Assembly: GCA_910586575.1 (NCBI GenBank)
Contig: CAJUJQ010000120.1
Coordinates: 1 to 9,637, forward strand
Direction of reading: 5' to 3'
Length of the DNA: 9,637 nt
Source of the DNA: an uncultured Clostridia bacterium
GTDB lineage: Bacteria > Bacillota > Clostridia > Oscillospirales > Butyricicoccaceae
In this document: positions 5,298 through 9,637 of the stretch, piece by piece
Numbering within the stretch: position 1 is the stretch's first letter
How the letters are laid out: every line of letters starts with the position of its first letter
Position numbers and translations under genes: made by a program
Notes under the pieces: model-generated
Seen by the model: the letters and a program-made list of their open reading frames with translations, nothing else
The model's database searches: none
What the model was told of the DNA's origin: nothing

Positions 5298-5984
5298 TTA
5301 CGCATCGCCGGAGGAAGAAGCCATTTCAAGCGCGGGGCCGTCGCCGGTAATCAGCACCTCGGCAAGCTTGTCGCCCGCCGAAAGCGTCATGGCGGTCAGG
5401 CTTTCATATCCGGATACCTCGGCGGCGCAAACCTGAAGGCTGTTGCCTTCCGCGTTCAGGACAACTGCCTGCCCTCCAATCACGCCGGACAGGTCGTTTG
5501 CGGTCCCGTCCGCCGGGTTAAAGTACCCTACATGCGAGCTGGAACCCTCAGAGTACGCGTAGCAAAGGTCGTACACCTTGTCGCCGGTCACATCGGCAAG
5601 CGCCATGCTGGTTACGCCGTCGCTGTTGACGCCGCCGCCGATGGGATAGGAAATGCCGTTATACAGCACGAATGTCGCGTTGGAAGAGCCGTATTTGAAA
5701 ACGGCGAATTCACTGTTTTCCGATACCACGGCGGGGGTAATGTTCCAACAGGTATCGGTCGCGTAGGGGGATTCATATCCGCTGTTTACGGCGGTGAAAT
5801 CCGCGACGCCTTCCTCGGTGCCCGCCAGCACATAGGGCGATTCGGTGAGTACGGGAAGCGCCCCGTCTGAGGTGCCTTCTACGCTGCCGCCGCTGTTGTT
5901 GTCCGCGCCGCCGGAGCACGCGCCCAGCAGCAGCGAAAACGTCAGCGCTAATACAGCCGGTTTCATCCATTTTGCAGTGTTCAT
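5298..5984 (-). CDS. Small secreted lipoprotein with one FG-GAP/VCBS-like motif
   Basis: This 228-residue protein has a type II signal peptide: a hydrophobic stretch at 9-20 and lipobox L20-G21-A22-C23, so the mature protein starts at Cys23 and is held on the outer face of the membrane. A Gly/Ser/Asn-rich spacer follows (24-45). The rest is beta-rich with no family I can name. Residues about 128-143 (ALADVTGDKVYDLCYAY) look like the acidic calcium-binding loop of FG-GAP/VCBS repeats, but only one copy is seen. The start at 5984 follows AAAGGAAAG; a later in-frame Met7 is also possible. It lies 88 bases after the SLH gene on the same strand with no convincing terminator or promoter between, so the two are probably one operon ending at 5225. 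Confidence 0.8.
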   Translation of the reverse strand: MNTAKWMKPAVLALTFSLLLGACSGGADNNSGGSVEGTSDGALPVLTESPYVLAGTEEGVADFTAVNSGYESPYATDTCWNITPAVVSENSEFAVFKYGSSNATFVLYNGISYPIGGGVNSDGVTSMALADVTGDKVYDLCYAYSEGSSSHVGYFNPADGTANDLSGVIGGQAVVLNAEGNSLQVCAAEVSGYESLTAMTLSAGDKLAEVLITGDGPALEMASSSGDA

Positions 5985-6046
5985 ATTTGCTTTCCTTTCT
6001 TTTTGGCCCTACGTACGATTAAGGCCCTGGTTTCCGATGCGCCCCC

Positions 6047-6058
6047 CTGCCGCGGCAG
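6047..6058. other. 12-bp GC palindrome in the SLH-lipoprotein gap
   Basis: CTGCCGCGGCAG is a perfect 12-bp palindrome 15 bases downstream of the SLH stop codon. With no loop and no T-tract it is unlikely to terminate transcription. It could be a binding site or chance in GC-rich DNA. Confidence 0.25.
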
Positions 6059-6072
6059 CGGAGATCATACGG

Positions 6073-8316
6073 TCAGCGCATCATAAAGTTATATAGCATG
6101 ACTGCCGCCTCCTGGCGGGTCATCGTGCTGTCCGGATTGAGCTTGCCCTTATCATCGCCGCGCGCAATGCCCAGCCCGTAAGCCAGCGACGCGTAGCCGA
6201 TATCGCTTTGGGACAGGGATGCCTGGTCGGCAAAGGGGCAGCTGTAAATACCCGATACCTTGGCGGCGTCGCCGTAGATGGACGCGCCCAGCAGCGTGCG
6301 CAGGAAGCCGATACGGGTAACCGCCCCATCGGGGTTCCGCTCGGATGCCTTTACAAGATTTTCATTATACGCCATCGAATATAATTCGTCAAGCCCATCC
6401 CCGGTGTCGGGGTTGGGTTCGTAGCCGCAGGCGCTGAGCAGCAGCGCAAGCATGGTCTTTTGGTCAAGCGCCGCCTTGGGCTGGAACGTGCCGCCCTTCA
6501 GCCCGATGCCGTAAGCCGCCAGCGCTTCAATCTGGCTGCGCCCGAACGCGCCGTCCAGGTCGCTGTAGCTGAACTTGGAAGAGCTGTCATAATCGCGCCA
6601 CACCGGGTCGCCCGTCTTGGCGTCGATGCCCTGGAACGAGCGGTTCTCGCCCAGGCGGAACGCGTAAGCCAGCACATATTTCTGTCCCATCACCCGGTTT
6701 TCCATCACCGGGTATTCGACATAGCACAGCGGCATGTCAAAGGCCTGCATACAGGCGTCCAGCGCGGCGTCCGCCGAAATAATCGTGCGCGGCGCGATGA
6801 ATTCCACCTTGTCATTCCAGTTGACATCCAGGCTGTCCACCAGGTTGTTTTCATCCATCTGGATGGAAATCTGATTGGTCGGGAACAAATAATCGTGGAC
6901 GCTCTGCGCGTACAGCAGATGGTTTTCGTTTTCCTTGGCATAGGGCTTGCTTTTGCCCCATTTCTCCTTCAGCTGCGCCGCAAGGAACTGCTCGGCAGCG
7001 GCACGCTGTTCGGCGCTCTGCGGCTGCTCCTGCTTTGCGCGCGCCCGCTCGGACTGGTAAAAATTCGTCGTGTAAAGCGATTGCAGCTCGTCGGTGCGCG
7101 CGTTCATGATAATATTTTTCGTGACTTGCAGCAGCTCGCCCTCGTAGTCACCTTCGAGTTCCTTGCGCTCGGCGTCGGTCAGCGGGCGGGCGTAACGCAG
7201 CCGCGCGGAAATCTCACCGGTCTTGCGCTCCTGCGAGTAGCTAACCCGTTCGAGCGTCCAGCTGCCGTCCAGCCCCAGCGCGGCCACCGCGCGCAGCGTC
7301 TTGTCCAGCTGTTCCCGATTGTGCACGTCCTTCAGCCCTTCGATGGTTTTCAGCTCGGTGTCACTCAGCCGGGAGCCGCCGCTGGCGCTTCCGCCCTCAT
7401 CTCCCGGGGCCGCCGCATCCTCTGCCTTTGCCGCGTTTGCGGCAAAGCTCATTTTGGATGGGCTGCTTGTCCGGTATTCTTTCACAAGGTCGGCGTATAC
7501 CTGGTCTAAATCCACCAGCTTGCCGTCGACTGCGGTGACAACGAAATTTTTCGTATCCTCCCGCACATAGCGCAGGGAAGCGGTTTTCCCGTCTTCGTCC
7601 AATACGTAATACGGTGTCAATTGCAGGGAACCCCGCAGCAGCTCCGCCGCCTGTGCGGATGAGGTTTTGCTGCCCGCCGGGGGCACCTCGGGGTTGGTGG
7701 ACGTATAGCAGTCAGCCCGGTGGAAGCTGGTCGCTGTGAGATCATCCGCGCGCAGCTGTACGCGCACGTCTACCGGCGACGGCAGGCCGTTGAACAGCAG
7801 CGTGCCGGTAAACGACATGGAGTTGGTGCTGCCTGACTTGGCGTCCTTGAGCGTGACCGACTCGCCTTCCCCCATCAGGCGGTTAGCAAAAGCCTGCGCT
7901 GCCGCCAGCGCCTTGCCTTTGTCCGCCTTGGGGAAGGACACGTCCAGCCCCCAGAACTGGCGGTTGTCGCTGTCGTTCAGGTTCAGGCGGTAGGAATAGA
8001 CCTTGCCGTCCTCTCCGGCGGTCACCGAAATGCTTCCCGCATGGTTCGACCAGGTCAAATCCCAGCGCGGCGTGCTGCCATTGTCGTTGACATCGCCGGT
8101 AAACTCCTGATCTCCCCCGAGCCGGGACAGCAGGCTGTCCACTGGAAGCGAAGCCTTCACGGCTGTTGTTACCGCCGTAAGCCGGGTGTCGAGCGAACCG
8201 CCCTTTTCCGCCGGGGCCACAACGGGCGAAACCGCGTCCGCAGCCGCCGCAGACGCCGGTACCCCCATAGCCGTCAACATGGACAGCGTCAGCATGGATG
8301 AAATCAACTTTTTCAT
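6073..8316 (-). CDS. Secreted YcdB/YcdC-repeat protein with C-terminal SLH domains
   Basis: This 747-residue surface protein has a signal peptide at 1 to about 24 (lysines, hydrophobic core, then ASA-AAA). The body has two related alpha/beta regions (about 85-280 and 350-580) of the YcdB/YcdC type, each with a DVSFPK- or DVNWND-like strand, separated by an Ala/Gly/Ser-rich hinge near 300-315. Three SLH modules finish it: about 582-630 (YGIGLKGGTFQPKAALDQKT), a degenerate one at 640-690, and 693-745 (YGLGIARGDDKGKLNPD, then TRQEAAVMLYNF). SLH domains bind pyruvylated secondary cell-wall polymer, so the protein is held on the wall. The function of the YcdB part is not known. The start at 8316 follows GGAGAGGTG. 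It is likely cotranscribed with the downstream lipoprotein and separated from the upstream glycosidase gene by a terminator. Confidence 0.88.
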   Translation of the reverse strand: MKKLISSMLTLSMLTAMGVPASAAAADAVSPVVAPAEKGGSLDTRLTAVTTAVKASLPVDSLLSRLGGDQEFTGDVNDNGSTPRWDLTWSNHAGSISVTAGEDGKVYSYRLNLNDSDNRQFWGLDVSFPKADKGKALAAAQAFANRLMGEGESVTLKDAKSGSTNSMSFTGTLLFNGLPSPVDVRVQLRADDLTATSFHRADCYTSTNPEVPPAGSKTSSAQAAELLRGSLQLTPYYVLDEDGKTASLRYVREDTKNFVVTAVDGKLVDLDQVYADLVKEYRTSSPSKMSFAANAAKAEDAAAPGDEGGSASGGSRLSDTELKTIEGLKDVHNREQLDKTLRAVAALGLDGSWTLERVSYSQERKTGEISARLRYARPLTDAERKELEGDYEGELLQVTKNIIMNARTDELQSLYTTNFYQSERARAKQEQPQSAEQRAAAEQFLAAQLKEKWGKSKPYAKENENHLLYAQSVHDYLFPTNQISIQMDENNLVDSLDVNWNDKVEFIAPRTIISADAALDACMQAFDMPLCYVEYPVMENRVMGQKYVLAYAFRLGENRSFQGIDAKTGDPVWRDYDSSSKFSYSDLDGAFGRSQIEALAAYGIGLKGGTFQPKAALDQKTMLALLLSACGYEPNPDTGDGLDELYSMAYNENLVKASERNPDGAVTRIGFLRTLLGASIYGDAAKVSGIYSCPFADQASLSQSDIGYASLAYGLGIARGDDKGKLNPDSTMTRQEAAVMLYNFMMR

Positions 8317-8368
8317 ATGGTTACACCTCTCCCTGATTTTTATTCGATATTGCTTAGACGAGCACGGC

Positions 8369-8393
8369 GGGGAAAATGTTCCGCTGTTTCCCC
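8369..8393. promoter_or_regulatory. Inverted repeat in the SLH gene upstream region
   Basis: GGGGAAA (8369-8375) and TTTCCCC (8387-8393) are a 7-bp dyad 53 bases before the SLH start codon, next to A/T-rich runs at 8394-8408. It may be an operator. I could not place a convincing -35/-10 pair for the SLH gene here, so its promoter remains unassigned. Confidence 0.3.
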
Positions 8394-8432
8394 AAAAAAG
8401 AAATTTTTCTGTTGCGGCATTGCGATATATGG

Positions 8433-8464
8433 AAAAGGCGCCCCACGCCTGCGGAACGCCTTTT
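8433..8464 (-). terminator. Terminator after the glycosidase gene
   Basis: AAAAGGCG and CGCCTTTT (8433-8440 with 8457-8464) form an 8-bp stem. Read leftward it extends to about 12 bp with two G-U pairs around an 8-base loop, and ends in TTTT. It lies 28 bases past the stop at 8492. Confidence 0.7.
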
Positions 8465-8491
8465 GGTGCTGTTGTTTAGAGGGACCCCGTT

Positions 8492-9637
8492 TTAAGTAAC
8501 CATGAATACATCCGGGATTTTGCGCCCGACGCCGTTTTTCACCAAGTTTGAGGGCTTCGTTATGACATTCCCGTTATAGTACATGACCGACGACGAACCG
8601 CCGTCCAAATTCTGCGCCTGATATGCGCCGTACTGCTGCATCAACTCGGAGCACTCGTTCAGCGCCGCGCCGAAGGGGGAGTACCCCGGCTGCCTGCCAT
8701 CGATGACGACAATCAGCGTGGTCAAATCCTGCTTTTGCCCGATGAAGGTGCGCGGGTTCAGCCCCCAGCCGCCGGTGCCCTCAATCATGTTCTCGCCGTT
8801 GATGATGAGCGACGGATGGAACTCAATTGCGTCCCGCAGGAAATCGGTATCCTTAAATTTGCCGATTTGCAGCCGGTTTTCCTCGTCATAGCCGACGATT
8901 TTCCAGTTGCTGTGCCCTTCTGCGCGGTGCTTGATTTCGCCGTAGGTTTTCACAAAGCCGTACGGCACACCGCCGTTGCCCATGCCCTCCGGGTCCTGGA
9001 AGCCGGAGGCGTTTACCGCCAGAATCGCGTCATACCGCTCTGCAATGACGTTGATATTCTGGCCGATGCTGCCGATGCTTTCCGAAACACCGACATGCAC
9101 CCGGCTGGAATCCTTGACGACCGCCATCTTGCCGACCCAGTCGCTGCGCCGGACGCCGACAATCATAATATCGTGTTCCGCGTTGATTGCAAGGATGGGG
9201 TCGCCTTCGGTGGTCAGGATATCGCTTTCCCCGTCCTCGCACAAGTCCAGGTCAATCCCCTCATAGCCGTTTTCCAACAGCTCCGAATGGGTATCGGCGT
9301 AGCTTTCAAAGGTTGCGCGGTCGATTTCGTAGAATTTTTCAAAGAAGGCTTCCGCCTCGTTGACCTCGGCGCCCGGCTCCTCGCTGTCCGGTTTATTGCT
9401 GTTCAGCGTAATGGTGCTCCAGTTGGTCTCCGCGTCCAGCTGCTTTTCGTCGGAAAGGTAGCGGGAAGAGAGTACATCGTCAATAATCGCCTGCGGGATG
9501 AACCACTCCGCAAGCCACTGGTGGCTCATGGTGCTCATCGCTGTTTCAATATAGATATTTCGCCATTTTTTGACAAACCCATTGTCTGTATACAACAGGA
9601 AGGGGTACAGGGTGGTCAGCCCCAGCAGGAACGCGAC
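8492..9637 (-). CDS. Phosphodiester glycosidase (NAGPA-domain) membrane protein, 5' end outside window
   Basis: The frame is open for 381 residues to the right edge, so the true start lies beyond it. The codon at 9595, a possible TTG start, is preceded in frame by hydrophobic residues (VAFLLGLTTLYPF) that belong to a membrane helix. The following TAMSTMSHQWLAEWF stretch is typical of this family in Firmicutes. The C-terminal half is a phosphodiester glycosidase domain (the fold of mammalian uncovering enzyme): NPRTFIG (294-300 of the visible part), IDGRQPG (312-318) and NLDGGSSS (343-350, with the conserved DGG). Related proteins act outside the cell on phosphodiester-linked sugars of wall polymers or exopolysaccharides. 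The exact substrate is unknown. A terminator follows. Confidence 0.85.
   Translation of the reverse strand, partial: VAFLLGLTTLYPFLLYTDNGFVKKWRNIYIETAMSTMSHQWLAEWFIPQAIIDDVLSSRYLSDEKQLDAETNWSTITLNSNKPDSEEPGAEVNEAEAFFEKFYEIDRATFESYADTHSELLENGYEGIDLDLCEDGESDILTTEGDPILAINAEHDIMIVGVRRSDWVGKMAVVKDSSRVHVGVSESIGSIGQNINVIAERYDAILAVNASGFQDPEGMGNGGVPYGFVKTYGEIKHRAEGHSNWKIVGYDEENRLQIGKFKDTDFLRDAIEFHPSLIINGENMIEGTGGWGLNPRTFIGQKQDLTTLIVVIDGRQPGYSPFGAALNECSELMQQYGAYQAQNLDGGSSSVMYYNGNVITKPSNLVKNGVGRKIPDVFMVT

Noticed and set aside
6460..7509. 349-codon plus-strand open frame inside the SLH gene
   Set aside because: It is antisense to the YcdB/SLH reading frame, which has a signal peptide and clear domains. 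The antisense product has GC-driven Arg/Val/Leu composition and no good ribosome site.

Overview
The window looks like the chromosome of a GC-rich, spore-forming member of the Clostridia, most likely an Oscillospiraceae-type gut bacterium. This rests on Gram-positive Shine-Dalgarno sequences, sigma-A-like promoters, an S-layer-homology protein, a clostridial-style Crp/Fnr regulator next to a stand-alone ferredoxin-thioredoxin reductase catalytic subunit, and a SpoIIQ-like M23 protein behind a forespore-type promoter. No species can be named from the sequence alone. There are nine protein genes, no RNA genes and no CRISPR array.

Left arm (1-2640, minus strand): an AEC-family permease that ends about 50 residues early near the window edge, preceded by a 516-residue protein with a Pro/Gln-rich N-terminus and a C-terminal domain resembling the flagellar hook-length protein FliK. 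No other flagellar gene is visible. Each has a plausible promoter, and the FliK-like gene has a large stem-loop in its leader.

Centre (2690-4965, plus strand): a Crp/Fnr regulator, a 74-residue ferredoxin-thioredoxin-reductase-like iron-sulfur protein and a thioredoxin form a compact redox module that ends in a strong terminator. A 13-bp palindrome lies close to -41.5 of a predicted promoter for the reductase-thioredoxin pair, which suggests that the regulator activates its neighbours. Next comes the membrane-anchored M23 protein, whose upstream region fits sigma-F/sigma-G promoter consensus.

The 330-bp gap at 4966-5297 holds a 214-bp MITE-like element with 28-bp imperfect terminal inverted repeats, followed directly by a bidirectional terminator.

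Right arm (5298-9637, minus strand): a cell-envelope group comprising a phosphodiester-glycosidase (NAGPA-domain) membrane protein that runs off the right edge, a terminator, a secreted YcdB/SLH protein, and a small lipoprotein probably cotranscribed with it.

The most interesting points are the self-contained Crp/Fnr-FTR-thioredoxin circuit with its shifted iron-sulfur motif, the forespore promoter before the M23 gene, the MITE-like repeat, and the FliK-like protein without flagellar context.
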